From the NCBI GenBank assembly GCA_029226205.1, contig JAQXXT010000074.1:1-60749 (forward strand): a stretch of DNA of 60,749 nucleotides, in the 5' to 3' direction. Positions 1 through 8,757 of this stretch are shown piece by piece. The DNA is from Prevotellaceae bacterium (GTDB taxonomy: Bacteria > Bacteroidota > Bacteroidia > Bacteroidales > Bacteroidaceae). The notes under the pieces are model-generated. The model did no database searches. It was not told the DNA's origin and saw only the letters and a list, made by a program, of their open reading frames with translations. A program made the position numbers and the translations under genes. The stretch's first letter is position 1; each line of letters starts with the position of its first letter.

Positions 1-212
1 TAGGGGCACCCCTTGTGGGCGCCCTAATTGCCACGATTCCTGTTTAGGACGGCCACGGTTCCTGTTTAGGACGGCCACAAGGGCCGCACCCTACGGTGGG
101 ATCATCTGCCACCGTAGGGGCACCCCTTGTGGGCGCCCTAATTGCCACGATTCCCGGTTAGGACGGCCACGATTCCTGTTTAGGACGGCCACAAGGGCCG
201 CACCCTACGGAG
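1..212. repeat. Composite repeat cluster of families A and B
   Basis: This gene-free left edge is almost entirely repeats. Family B runs forward at 1-27 (cut by the window edge) and at 109-141; family A runs in reverse at 66-99 and 180-212; truncated A ends lie near 43-56 and 157-170. Family A has flank CCACCGTAGGG and stem CGGCC-CTTGT-GGCCG; family B has the same flank and loop but CCC-CTTGT-GGG arms with an outer GGGCGCCC. A conserved spacer (ATTGCCACG.ATTCCCGG) joins forward B to reverse A, so B-spacer-A behaves as one inverted composite unit. It recurs at 19159-19242 and 20383-20487. Confidence 0.9.
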
Positions 213-282
213 GATTATTCATGCGATTTTCATCGGATTTTAATTAATATATGTTAAGCAGAAGTGGTTTTAAATAAAATTA

Positions 283-314
283 TTTGCGGCATTCATAATC
301 TTGCAGTAAATTTG
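283..314 (+). promoter_or_regulatory. Promoter of susC
   Basis: A -33 TTTG at 283-286 and a -7 TAAATTTG at 307-314 are separated by 20 bp, which fits the Bacteroidota sigma factor consensus. Transcription would start near 320 and give a leader of about 145 nt before the susC ATG at 467. No known riboswitch or sRNA was recognised in that leader. Confidence 0.75.
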
Positions 315-466
315 CAGAATTAAAATGTATACGGGATAAAAAGGTATCAGAATGTTAATATCTCATTAGAGAGGATTTGCAAACTGTAAAAACTTTTAGT
401 CACAGGACAAAGATAGAGAAAACAAATAAACAAACATTATTATAGTTGTAATAAACGAGAGAATTT

Positions 467-3400
467 ATGGAAAAAAGACTAACAATGTTTTTAGCGGGTA
501 TTGCTCTCAGTACGGGAGTGACGCTGGCACAAACACAGATTAGCGGTACCGTAACGTCCTCTGATGACGGTCAGCCCGTGGTGGGCGCCTCCGTCATGAT
601 CGACGGCACGAAGACAGGTACCGTGACCGACATTGACGGTCACTTCACCCTCGACGCCAAGCCGGGAGCCAAGTTGGTCATCAACTACATCGGCATGCAG
701 CCGAAGACCGTGAAGGCCGGCGGCAACATGAAGATCGTCATGACGCCGGACAACAAGACGTTGGATGAGGTCATGGTCGTCGCTTACGGTACGCAGAAGA
801 AGAGCTCCTTTACGGGTTCCGCCGCCGTGCTGAAGTCGGATGATATCGCTAAGGTCGCCGATTCCAACCCTGTCCAGGCACTTACCGGTAAAGTCTCCGG
901 TGTGCAGATCAACACGGCTACGGGTCAGCCCGGTGCGGAGAGTTTCAACATCCGCATTCGTGGTATCAGTTCTATCAATGCCGGTAACAACCCGTTGATC
1001 GTCCTCGATGGCGCTCCCTTCGATGGTGATATGAACGACATCAACCCCAATGATATTGCTTCCATGACCGTATTGAAGGATGCCGCTTCCGCAGCCCTCT
1101 ATGGTGCCCGTGGTGCCAATGGTGTGGTCATCATCACGACCAAGACGGGCCGTGAGGGTGCTACAAATATCACCTTCGACGCGAAGTGGGGCGGAAACAG
1201 CCGTGCCGTTCGCGATTATAAATATGTGAAGAGTCCGGCCACGTATTATGAGACATGGTATAAGGGTCTTTACAATTACGCCGTAAGCAAGGGCATGTCT
1301 GGAGACCAGGCATACGCATGGGCCAACAAGCATCTCTGCACTAATGATGACTATGGATTGGGCTATCAGGTCTATAGTGTACCCAACGGTGAGTATCTCA
1401 TTGGTAAAGATGGCAAGTTGAACAGCAATGCTACCCTGGGTCATGTTGTTGACTACAACGGCAGCAGCTATCTCCTCACTCCGGATGACTGGACGGACGC
1501 TACCTATCGTACAGGTCTTCGTCAGGAATACGCTTTGACGGCAACGGCAAGTTCTGATCGCGGCAGTTTCTACGGATCCGCCAACTATCTGAGCAATGAA
1601 GGTATCACGGCCAATTCCGACTACAAGCGTTTCACGGGTCGTATGAAGGCTGACTACCAGCTGCGTTCTTGGTTGAAGATCGGTGGTAACTTCAGTTACT
1701 CTCATACGAACACGAACTACCTGAGCGTTGATGATGATGGCGCATCTACGTCGTCCGGCAACGTCTTCGCCCTGACAACGGTGGCTCCGATCTATCCGTT
1801 GTATGTTCGTGATAAGGATGGAAATATTCTCTATAATTCCACCGCACACATTCAGGTATACGACTATGGTGATGGCTCTGTCAACGGTCAGTCCCGTCCT
1901 TATATCTCTCAGGCCAACCCGTTGAGTTCAAACCAGTTGGATACGCATAATGCCAACGGCAATACGTTCAACGCCACCGGTTTCGCTGAGATCCGCTTCC
2001 TGAAGGACTTCAAGTTCACTTCTACGAACAGCGTACTGGACGCAGAGACACGTACCACGCTGACCACCAACCCCTACTATGGTCAGTATGCTGCTTCCAA
2101 TGGTCAGGTAACGATTGAACACTCCCGTCGTTGGTCTTACAACTATCAGCAGTTGCTCGACTGGCATCATCTCTTCGGCAAACATGATGTAGACGTCATG
2201 TTGGGTCATGAGTATTATCGTACAAGATATTATGATCTTGACGCTTACAAGACCAACATGTATTCTTTCGATGTTCCCGAGTTGGATGCTGCCGTGAAGA
2301 TGGGTAATGCCGATTCTTACACGAATGATTATAACACGGAGGGTTGGTTCGGTCGTGCACAGTATAACTATGCCGAGAAATACTTCGGCTCTCTGTCCTA
2401 TCGCCGTGACGCTTCTTCCCGTTTCGCTCCCGAGAACCGCTGGGGTAACTTCTGGTCCTTCGGTGCTGCCTGGCTGATCAACAAGGAAAAGTTCTTCCAT
2501 GCCTCCTGGGTTGATGAGTTGAAGCTGAAACTCTCCTATGGTGAGCAGGGTAACGATAACATCACTGATCTTAATGGTCGTGACCAGTATCTCTACACCA
2601 ATACTTATAATGTCGTTACTTCCAATGGTGAACCTGCCCTTACTCCGAAGACCATGGGTAACCGTGACGTCACGTGGGAGAAAGGCGGCAACTTCAATGT
2701 CGGTACCGACTTCTCGCTCTTCAAGGGCCGTCTGACCGGTAGCGCTGAGTATTTCTACCGTAAGACTTCGGATATGCTGTTCTACTTCCCGCTTCCGACC
2801 TCTTATGGCTATACCGGCTATTACGCCAATATCGGTGATATGCGCAACAGCGGTTTCGAGTTCGATCTCGACGGTGCTCCCATCAAGACCAAGGATCTGG
2901 AGTGGCGTATCAACTTGAACCTGACGACTTACGGCAACAAGATCACTCGTCTGCCCGAAGAACGTAGAACGATGACAGTAGATGGCATTAGTGGTTTCTC
3001 TTCCGGCAACTACTTCTACGGTGAAGGTAAATCCATCTATACCTGGTACATGCCGAAATATGCCGGCGTAGATCCGGAGACGGGTGAGGCCCTCTATTAT
3101 AAAGATGTGACCGATGCCAACGGCAATGTGACGGGTCAGGAAAAGACTGCCGATTATTCCGAGGCAACAGAGCACCTCTGTGGCACGGCACTGCCTGATG
3201 TCTATGGTGGTTTCGGAACGAGCGTTTCCTGGAAGGGTCTTGACGCTTCCGTCAACTTTACTTACCAGCTCGGTGGTAAAGTGTTTGATTCTTCTTATGC
3301 TGAATCCATGGAGCTGACGCGTGGCCGTATCTTCCATGAGGATATGCTCAACGCTTGGAGCGAGACGAACAAGTCCAGCAATATTCCGCGTATCCAGTTT

Positions 3401-3673
3401 AATGACTCCTATACGGCAGCAACATCTGACCGCTTCCTGACAAGCGGTTCCTATCTCTGCCTGCAGGACTTCACCGTGGGCTATACACTGCCGAAAGACT
3501 GGACCTTTAAGATCGGACTGAGCAAGGTTCGCTTCTATGTACAGGGCAACAACCTCTTCCTCTGGTCCAAGCGTCAGGGACTTGATCCCCGTCAGTCCGT
3601 GACAGGTGAGACCAACGCTACCTACTATTCTCCGATCCGTACCGTTTCCGGCGGTATTTCAGTGTCCTTCTAA
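467..3673 (+). CDS. susC: SusC/RagA-family TonB-dependent outer-membrane transporter
   Basis: It imports a nutrient, usually a glycan or peptide oligomer, through the outer membrane using TonB energy, as a complex with the SusD-like lipoprotein encoded 24 bp downstream. The 1068-residue protein has a signal peptide (about 1-21), a carboxypeptidase-regulatory-like beta-sandwich (about 24-95), the SusC signature LDEVMVVAYGTQKK at about 99-112, a plug domain (about 113-230) with the RIRGISS and KDAASAALYGARGANGV motifs, and a long 22-strand-type barrel ending in SVSF. There is no N-terminal STN domain, so signalling through an anti-sigma factor is not expected. No glycoside hydrolase or sensor is visible nearby, so the substrate cannot be named. 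The susC symbol denotes family membership only. Confidence 0.96.
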   Translation: MEKRLTMFLAGIALSTGVTLAQTQISGTVTSSDDGQPVVGASVMIDGTKTGTVTDIDGHFTLDAKPGAKLVINYIGMQPKTVKAGGNMKIVMTPDNKTLDEVMVVAYGTQKKSSFTGSAAVLKSDDIAKVADSNPVQALTGKVSGVQINTATGQPGAESFNIRIRGISSINAGNNPLIVLDGAPFDGDMNDINPNDIASMTVLKDAASAALYGARGANGVVIITTKTGREGATNITFDAKWGGNSRAVRDYKYVKSPATYYETWYKGLYNYAVSKGMSGDQAYAWANKHLCTNDDYGLGYQVYSVPNGEYLIGKDGKLNSNATLGHVVDYNGSSYLLTPDDWTDATYRTGLRQEYALTATASSDRGSFYGSANYLSNEGITANSDYKRFTGRMKADYQLRSWLKIGGNFSYSHTNTNYLSVDDDGASTSSGNVFALTTVAPIYPLYVRDKDGNILYNSTAHIQVYDYGDGSVNGQSRPYISQANPLSSNQLDTHNANGNTFNATGFAEIRFLKDFKFTSTNSVLDAETRTTLTTNPYYGQYAASNGQVTIEHSRRWSYNYQQLLDWHHLFGKHDVDVMLGHEYYRTRYYDLDAYKTNMYSFDVPELDAAVKMGNADSYTNDYNTEGWFGRAQYNYAEKYFGSLSYRRDASSRFAPENRWGNFWSFGAAWLINKEKFFHASWVDELKLKLSYGEQGNDNITDLNGRDQYLYTNTYNVVTSNGEPALTPKTMGNRDVTWEKGGNFNVGTDFSLFKGRLTGSAEYFYRKTSDMLFYFPLPTSYGYTGYYANIGDMRNSGFEFDLDGAPIKTKDLEWRINLNLTTYGNKITRLPEERRTMTVDGISGFSSGNYFYGEGKSIYTWYMPKYAGVDPETGEALYYKDVTDANGNVTGQEKTADYSEATEHLCGTALPDVYGGFGTSVSWKGLDASVNFTYQLGGKVFDSSYAESMELTRGRIFHEDMLNAWSETNKSSNIPRIQFNDSYTAATSDRFLTSGSYLCLQDFTVGYTLPKDWTFKIGLSKVRFYVQGNNLFLWSKRQGLDPRQSVTGETNATYYSPIRTVSGGISVSF

Positions 3674-3697
3674 GTTAATTATTAAGGAATATATCTT

Positions 3698-5332
3698 ATG
3701 AAAATATTAAAGAATTCTTTCTGTGCTGTCGCCCTCGCCGCCCTCTCCTTGGGATTGGCAAGTTGCGAGGATGAGACAGTACCGAGCTATATGGCTACAC
3801 AGGAGCAGGTGTCCGCTTCCGCCAGTGCCACTCGTTCTCTGGTCAATGCTCTGCCTGCCTATTTCAACCATTATTCGAGCTCCTATGTGGACGACTACAA
3901 CTGGCATGCTCCCTTCGGTTATGGCGCTATGATGATCATGCGTGACCTGCAGACCAATGACCGTTGCATTGGTAACAAGTATAACGGCCACTTCGTCAAT
4001 TATGCCTATGACAAGTATATGGGTAAGCGCTATGTGTATGCCGCATATCCTTGGGGATATTACTACGGATTTGTGCTGGCTACGAACAAGGTGCTGGGAT
4101 CTATTGATATCAATAACTGCACGGATGCCCAGAAGGGTTATTACGGTGAGGCCCTGGCCTTCCGTGCCCTCTGCTATCTGGACCTGGCACGTATGTATGA
4201 GTTCCTGCCCAACGACAAGACCTCTTCCACGAACAGCGATGGCAACAAAGTTGAAGGTCTGACGGTTCCTATCGTCACGGATACGCTGAGTGAGAATGCC
4301 GCCCGCAACAATCCGCGTGCTACTCGTGCGGAGATGGCTAAGTTCATCCTCAATGACCTTGACGGTGCTGAAAAATATATCGGCAACTTCTCGGATGGTT
4401 CTAAGACGTTTGCTCATCTCGACTGTGTCTATGGTCTGAAGGCCCGCCTTTATATGTGGCTGGAGGACTACGACAATGCAGCCAAATACGCAAAACTGGC
4501 TATCGACAATGCTGATGTCGCTCCGATGGACAGCGTTGCCTGCCTCGATCCGCAGAAGGGCTTCAACCAGCTTGACAAGTGGATGTGGGGCTCTCAGATG
4601 ACGTCCGAGGATGATGTTGTCGGTACAGGTATCATTAACTGGACTTCCTGGGCTTCTAATGAGACGACATTCGGTTACGCCGGCGCCGGCGCCAGCTGCC
4701 TGATTGACTCCCTGCTGTACTCTAAGATCAGCGACACGGACTTCCGTAAGAAGGAGTTTGTGGGTCCGAAAGGTCCTCATAAGGGTGATGGCCTTTCCTA
4801 TAACAAGACCTCTGGTTATTTGGATTATGGTATAACTGATTTCAGTTCTCTGCTTAGTCCCTACTGCTCGCTGAAGTTCCGTCCTGCCAACGGCGACGGT
4901 GACTCCAATCAGACGGGCGCCGCTTCGGCCTTCCCGATCATGCGTGTAGAGGAAATGTATTTCATTTATGCTGAGGCTTTGGCTCACAAGGATCCTTCTG
5001 CAGGAAAAGAGGTCCTTGTCAACTTTATGCGTAACTATCGTGACAAGCAGTACACCTGCAGCGCGACCAGTAAGGATGACGTCATCAACGAGATCATTCT
5101 TCAGAAGCGTATTGAATTCTGGGGTGAGGGTCAGACCTTCTTCGATATCAAGCGTCTGAACATGTCTGTAGACCGTACCTATGCTCATTCCAACTGGCTG
5201 GCTCTGGCACAGTTCAAGACCAACGGTCGTCCGGCATGGATGAACTGGGTGATTCCTCAGAGTGAGGAGAATAACAACAGTGCTGTAAACAAGTACAACA
5301 ACCCAGATCCTTCTGATGTATATGCTAAATAA
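3698..5332 (+). CDS. susD: SusD/RagB-family surface nutrient-binding lipoprotein
   Basis: This is the cell-surface lid and binding subunit that works with the SusC transporter just upstream. The 544-residue protein starts with a lipoprotein signal whose lipobox ends LAS-C at Cys23. The acidic residues right after the cysteine (CEDE) fit the Bacteroidota surface-export signal. The body shows the usual SusD helical repeats (GEALAFRALCYLDLARMYE; FAHLDCVYGLKARLYMWLEDYDNAAKYAKLAI) and the C-terminal IILQKRIEFWGEGQTFFDIKRL motif region near 465-485. It is co-transcribed with susC and followed by a strong terminator. The ligand is unknown. Confidence 0.95.
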   Translation: MKILKNSFCAVALAALSLGLASCEDETVPSYMATQEQVSASASATRSLVNALPAYFNHYSSSYVDDYNWHAPFGYGAMMIMRDLQTNDRCIGNKYNGHFVNYAYDKYMGKRYVYAAYPWGYYYGFVLATNKVLGSIDINNCTDAQKGYYGEALAFRALCYLDLARMYEFLPNDKTSSTNSDGNKVEGLTVPIVTDTLSENAARNNPRATRAEMAKFILNDLDGAEKYIGNFSDGSKTFAHLDCVYGLKARLYMWLEDYDNAAKYAKLAIDNADVAPMDSVACLDPQKGFNQLDKWMWGSQMTSEDDVVGTGIINWTSWASNETTFGYAGAGASCLIDSLLYSKISDTDFRKKEFVGPKGPHKGDGLSYNKTSGYLDYGITDFSSLLSPYCSLKFRPANGDGDSNQTGAASAFPIMRVEEMYFIYAEALAHKDPSAGKEVLVNFMRNYRDKQYTCSATSKDDVINEIILQKRIEFWGEGQTFFDIKRLNMSVDRTYAHSNWLALAQFKTNGRPAWMNWVIPQSEENNNSAVNKYNNPDPSDVYAK

Positions 5333-5352
5333 GCAATAATAATTTCTTTTTT

Positions 5353-5386
5353 ATGGGATCATGCTCAGCATGGTCCCATTTTTTTT
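5353..5386 (+). terminator. Rho-independent terminator of the susCD operon
   Basis: A near-perfect stem (ATGGGATCATGC / GCATGGTCCCAT, loop TCA) is followed by a run of T at 5379-5386, 20 bp after the susD stop codon. The T tract also contains the -33 TTTG of the next gene's promoter. Confidence 0.9.
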
Positions 5387-5415
5387 GCTCATTTCAGAAA
5401 TACTCCGTATCTTTG
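5384..5415 (+). promoter_or_regulatory. Promoter of the Rpn-type nuclease gene
   Basis: TTTG at 5384-5387 and TATCTTTG at 5408-5415 are separated by 20 bp. The -33 element is embedded in the T tract of the susCD terminator. It fixes the next gene's start at or after 5434. Confidence 0.75.
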
Positions 5416-5433
5416 CAAAAAAGAATACGGCCT

Positions 5434-6300
5434 ATGATGATACAAGTAGCAAACCCGATTTATGACTCGGTATTCAAATATCTGATGGAGGATGAGCGTA
5501 TCGCGCGCACGATTCTCTCAGCCTTGCTAAAAAAGGATATTGTTGCTGTAGAAATCCGTCGGAATGAATATTCCAACGGCACCCGTAACAATATCTCCAT
5601 GTTCCGTATCGACTTCGGCGCGAAGGTTCGTGAGGCCGACGGCAGTCTACACCTTATATTAATTGAACTTCAGAAGACATGGTTGGAAACGGAGACATTG
5701 CGTTTCCGTCAGTATCTTAGTGCGCAGTACGCCAATCCTGAGAATATGGTGAAGGAAGACTTCCGGCCGCGCTATGCCATTCCGATGGTTGCCGTGTATA
5801 TCCTCGGCCATCGTGTGGGCAATATTGAGGAACCCGTTCTTTACGTCCATCATAAGTCATATAACTATGAAGGACAGGAGGTGACGAAAGGTCTTCCCGA
5901 TCCTTTCGTTGACAGTCTAACTCATGACAGCATTATTGTGCAGTTGCCTCTCCTTCACGGACAGATCAACAATCATCTCGACCAGGTACTGAGTGTCTTT
6001 GACCAAAGTAACTTGGAAAAGGATAATCCTCATGTTCTTAATCTCAATGAGGACAACTATTCAAATAGCGAGGATATGCAGTATATCCTTCACCGGCTGA
6101 AAATGGCGGCGTCCAACGTGGACATGCGTCAGGAGATGAACGTAGAGGATGAGTTCTTCTCCGCCATTGAGGACCGCGACACGGCAATCATGCAGAGAGA
6201 CAAGAAGATCAAGGCGCAGGATCAGCAGCTACAGACCTTAAAGAGGTTCTTGAAAGCAAAAGGAATGTCAGAGTCTGACATCGAAAAGATATTGCAATAG
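5434..6300 (+). CDS. Rpn-type PD-(D/E)XK nuclease family transposase
   Basis: This 288-residue protein belongs to the PD-(D/E)XK nuclease/transposase superfamily (Rpn-like, recombination-promoting nuclease). The N-terminus (NPIYDSVFKYLMEDERIARTILSALL) is the classic family opening. The nuclease core is visible as FRIDFGAKV followed by ILIELQKTW, giving the D and E-x-Q residues near 54 and 73. The C-terminus is a charged coiled coil ending in a helix (GMSESDIEKILQ) typical of the family. I chose ATG 5434, not an in-frame start at 5353, because the upstream start lies inside the susCD terminator and before this gene's promoter. It stands alone; no ends of a mobile element were seen around it. 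Such genes are often multicopy in Bacteroidota. Confidence 0.85.
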   Translation: MMIQVANPIYDSVFKYLMEDERIARTILSALLKKDIVAVEIRRNEYSNGTRNNISMFRIDFGAKVREADGSLHLILIELQKTWLETETLRFRQYLSAQYANPENMVKEDFRPRYAIPMVAVYILGHRVGNIEEPVLYVHHKSYNYEGQEVTKGLPDPFVDSLTHDSIIVQLPLLHGQINNHLDQVLSVFDQSNLEKDNPHVLNLNEDNYSNSEDMQYILHRLKMAASNVDMRQEMNVEDEFFSAIEDRDTAIMQRDKKIKAQDQQLQTLKRFLKAKGMSESDIEKILQ

Positions 6301-6336
6301 GAAACATTGAGGAAATAGGCCCGTTTGTTGAAATTC

Positions 6337-6368
6337 TTTGGCGGGTTAGAATGAATTTATTATTTTTG
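6337..6368 (+). promoter_or_regulatory. Orphan promoter with no gene downstream
   Basis: TTTG at 6337-6340 and TATTTTTG at 6361-6368 have an exact 20-bp spacer, as good as any promoter in the window. No ORF of useful length follows before the terminator at 6467-6499. Confidence 0.65.
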
Positions 6369-6374
6369 CGGCTG

Positions 6375-6499
6375 AAAAGAAATAAGTTTTTGTTTATGTT
6401 AATTTCATTAATTCTTCAGTAGGTATCAAAATGGATTATAAATTTTGAGTTAATTACTGTTTTTAGGAGACAGTCTTCGTGAGAAGGTTGTCTCTTTTT
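6375..6499 (+). ncRNA. Candidate small RNA of about 125 nt
   Basis: A well-formed promoter (6337-6368) and a rho-independent terminator (6467-6499) bracket about 125 nt of AT-rich DNA. The longest ORF I can see there is eight codons (ATG near 6396). This is a candidate sRNA or a decoupled leader. It matches no RNA family I recognise and rests on signals alone. Confidence 0.4.
6467..6499 (+). terminator. Rho-independent terminator of the candidate sRNA
   Basis: GAGACA-gt-CTTC pairs with GAAG-gt-TGTCTC around a short GTGA loop, followed by TTTTTG at 6495-6500. Confidence 0.8.
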
Positions 6500-6531
6500 G
6501 TTTCTGTACCCTTAACTTACCCATCTTCCTT

Positions 6532-6559
6532 GCGTGGCCGCAACATGGCGGCCACCTAC
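6532..6559 (+). repeat. Family C palindromic repeat
   Basis: GTGGCCGC-AACATG-GCGGCCAC with flanks GC and CTAC. The other clean copies are at 23479, 25631, 27740, 45058 (reverse) and 50827. The upstream flank (CCATCTTCCTT) is also shared with the copy at 50827. A further small hairpin GTGGG-TGCATC-CCCAC follows at 6571-6586. Confidence 0.9.
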
Positions 6560-6622
6560 CATTCCCAGACGTGGGTGCATCCCCACAAGTAGGTATTTGT
6601 GTTTGACAGATGATTGGATGAT

Positions 6623-6653
6623 TTTGTTGTTTGAAAAGAAACCACTACCTTTG
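6623..6653 (+). promoter_or_regulatory. Promoter of the outer-membrane barrel gene
   Basis: TTTG at 6623-6626 and TACCTTTG at 6646-6653, spacer 19 bp. This rules out an upstream in-frame ATG at 6631 as the start and supports ATG 6673. Confidence 0.7.
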
Positions 6654-6672
6654 CCGACAAATAAGAAAAGTT

Positions 6673-7683
6673 ATGTTGAGAATTTATTTCGTGGCAGTAG
6701 CCTTGATGGCTGCCACATTATCCTCTGCCCAAGAGACGGCAGTAGACAGCAGTCGAACGGTGGAGCCGCCTGTCAGTGGGTCCATCAACTACCAGACTAA
6801 TTACGGACGGCATTATGATGCCGAGAATGATCCTACATTGTGGGATTTCCCTCATGTCGTTATCGACGTGACGGCTTCATTAGGCCGTGGCTGGCATGCC
6901 GTTGGTGAGTTTGAGTATGAGCGTTTCCGTCAGGACGGTCAATGGCAGAATAATTTTCGGGATAACTATACCACCAATCTCCTTTATCTCAGTAAGCAAT
7001 GGTCACAGCAGGCCAATATGAAAGTAGGCATCATCAATATCCCCGTGGGTATTCTGAATAACTACGGTCCGGCATTGACGGTCTATGATCCTACCAGTGA
7101 GGTCTCTGTCGTTCCGGCAACATGGCATGATTTCGGCGTGTCGTTCTATGGTACATACGGTAAAATAGACTATCAGGCTTCCACCTATTTTTATAGTGAG
7201 TTTACGGCTCACTCCACGCGTTTCCTCGGAGGCTTGTTGCGCGCGGACTATCGCCCTGTGGAAGGACTGCGGATTGGTACGTCAGGTTATTATGGTACTT
7301 CAGACTGGGGAATGGTACAGAAGACGACACCGATAGAACTGCCTCATAAAAAGAGTTTCTTCGGGTCTATTGACGGAGATTACCAGAGTGATGTTTGGAC
7401 GGTCAGCGGCAGTTTCATATACAGTAATGCTGATGCCCGCAGTGTGGGCTTGGAGGCCGGCTATGACGTGGCAGCAGCGTTGGGTGCAAAGACGCTGAGT
7501 GTCGTTCCTTTCGCCCGTTATGACAACTGGCGCGTGAGTGGATCGACCACACAGGATTATATTGTCGGTATCCATGTTGTTCCACTCAAGAACCTGGAGC
7601 TGATCGGACAGTTCGGTCGTAACTTCGCTGCCCGTGCTACCAACTTCTTTGATTTGAGCTTCAACTATACCTGGGAGTTTTAG
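6673..7683 (+). CDS. Predicted outer-membrane beta-barrel (porin-like) protein
   Basis: The 336-residue protein has a signal peptide (MLRIYFVAVALMAATLSSAQ) and then alternating amphipathic strands rich in Tyr, Phe, Trp and Gly, ending in the barrel-type terminus SFNYTWEF with a final Phe. Segments such as GRGWHAVGEFEYERF and MKVGIINIPVGILNNYGP resemble outer-membrane porins of the phosphate-selective O/P type, but I cannot assign a substrate. The start at 6673 is set by the promoter at 6623-6653. It has its own promoter and converges on ispH; a family D repeat begins directly after its TAG stop. Confidence 0.8.
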   Translation: MLRIYFVAVALMAATLSSAQETAVDSSRTVEPPVSGSINYQTNYGRHYDAENDPTLWDFPHVVIDVTASLGRGWHAVGEFEYERFRQDGQWQNNFRDNYTTNLLYLSKQWSQQANMKVGIINIPVGILNNYGPALTVYDPTSEVSVVPATWHDFGVSFYGTYGKIDYQASTYFYSEFTAHSTRFLGGLLRADYRPVEGLRIGTSGYYGTSDWGMVQKTTPIELPHKKSFFGSIDGDYQSDVWTVSGSFIYSNADARSVGLEAGYDVAAALGAKTLSVVPFARYDNWRVSGSTTQDYIVGIHVVPLKNLELIGQFGRNFAARATNFFDLSFNYTWEF

Positions 7684-7889
7684 TAGGTCATGATTTATCA
7701 TGATCCGCCACCGTCAATCCAATTGCAGGGGCCGTCCCTTGTGGCGGCCCGATGCCCGTTAGGGCATTCCTTTTTGCAAAAAAATCATTGACGGATTCGG
7801 CGTACCGCCGACGGGCCGCCACAAGGGACGGCCCCTGCGGTGGATCGCTTGATGGTCATTGTGGGGGCGGATCATGATAAATCATGTCC
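7684..7889. repeat. Nested inverted-repeat block (families D and E) between convergent genes
   Basis: The whole gap between two convergent genes is one mirrored structure. Outer arms are family D at 7689-7709 and its inverse at 7866-7886. Inner arms are family E, a perfect 27-bp inverted pair at 7725-7751 and 7812-7838. The centre holds a small hairpin (ATGCCCGTTAGGGCAT) and an AT-rich stretch. It probably serves as a two-way transcription stop. Confidence 0.9.
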
Positions 7890-8753
7890 CTACTTGTGGT
7901 TTAGGATATAATCCCGGCATTCCTCCATGAGCCATTTCGGTGTGCTTGTGGCGCCGCAGATGCCTATGGTCTTCACGCCGTTGAGCCACTGCATGTCGAT
8001 CTCTTCAGCCCGTTCTATCTGATGACTGTTGGCATTGACGCTCTTACACTCGTTGAAGAGTACCTTACCGTTACTGCTCTTACGGCCGGAGACGAAGAGG
8101 ATCAGGTCATGACGGGAAGCGAAGTCAGCGATATTCGGCATGCGGTTGGCTACTTGCCGGCAGATCGTGTCGAAACTCTTGAACTCGGCGGTAGGTGCGA
8201 TATGCTCTTGGATATAATCGATGATACGATGAAACTCATCCAGACTCTTCGTCGTCTGTGAGTAGAGATAAATATCACGGGAGAAGTCGAGGCGTTTGAC
8301 ATCCTCGAATTTCTCAATGACGATGGCATGTCCTTTCGTCTGACCGACGAGGCCGAGTACTTCGGCATGGCCGTTCTTTCCGAAGATGACGAGTTGGGCA
8401 TCCGGATTCTCATTATATTTCTTCTTGATGCGTTTCTGCAGTTGCAGGACAACAGGGCAGGTGGCATCGATGATCTCGATGTCGTTCTGTCGTGCGATCT
8501 CATAGGTCTCCGGTGGCTCGCCGTGGGCACGCAGCAGCACTTTCGCGTGATGGAGCTGTTTGAGCTGTTCGTGGTCGATGGTGATGAGGCCCTGTTCACT
8601 GAGGCGCTCCACCTCCATACCGTTGTGCACGATATCGCCGAGACAATATAATTTCTCGCCTGCGGCCAGTTCCTCCTCCGCTTTCTTAATGGCTGTGGTG
8701 ACGCCGAAGCAGAAGCCGCTGCCCCGGTCAATCTCTATCTTAATATCTGACAT
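7890..8753 (-). CDS. ispH: 4-hydroxy-3-methylbut-2-enyl diphosphate reductase (IspH/LytB)
   Basis: It catalyses the last step of the MEP pathway, reducing HMBPP to IPP and DMAPP with a 4Fe-4S cluster in the cytoplasm. The 287-residue protein is full length, with the three cluster cysteines at C15 (GFCFGV), C99 (DATCPVV) and C198 (TICRQVANRM). The family motifs LLRAHGEPP and SGRKSSNGKVL are also present. It lies 4 bp after the DUF1573 gene, at the end of the porQ-cmk-A2M-DUF1573-ispH run. I recall porQ-cmk-ispH being adjacent in Porphyromonas, which suggests the two genes in between were inserted. Its TAG stop codon is the first three bases of a family D repeat. Confidence 0.97.
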   Translation of the reverse strand: MSDIKIEIDRGSGFCFGVTTAIKKAEEELAAGEKLYCLGDIVHNGMEVERLSEQGLITIDHEQLKQLHHAKVLLRAHGEPPETYEIARQNDIEIIDATCPVVLQLQKRIKKKYNENPDAQLVIFGKNGHAEVLGLVGQTKGHAIVIEKFEDVKRLDFSRDIYLYSQTTKSLDEFHRIIDYIQEHIAPTAEFKSFDTICRQVANRMPNIADFASRHDLILFVSGRKSSNGKVLFNECKSVNANSHQIERAEEIDMQWLNGVKTIGICGATSTPKWLMEECRDYILNHK

Positions 8754-8757
8754 AATA

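Noticed and set aside
491..1849. Long open frame on the minus strand inside susC
   Set aside because: It is antisense to a clear SusC coding sequence, has no recognisable domain, and is explained by codon bias. Similar antisense frames under the SusD, macroglobulin, topB and FAD genes are rejected for the same reason.
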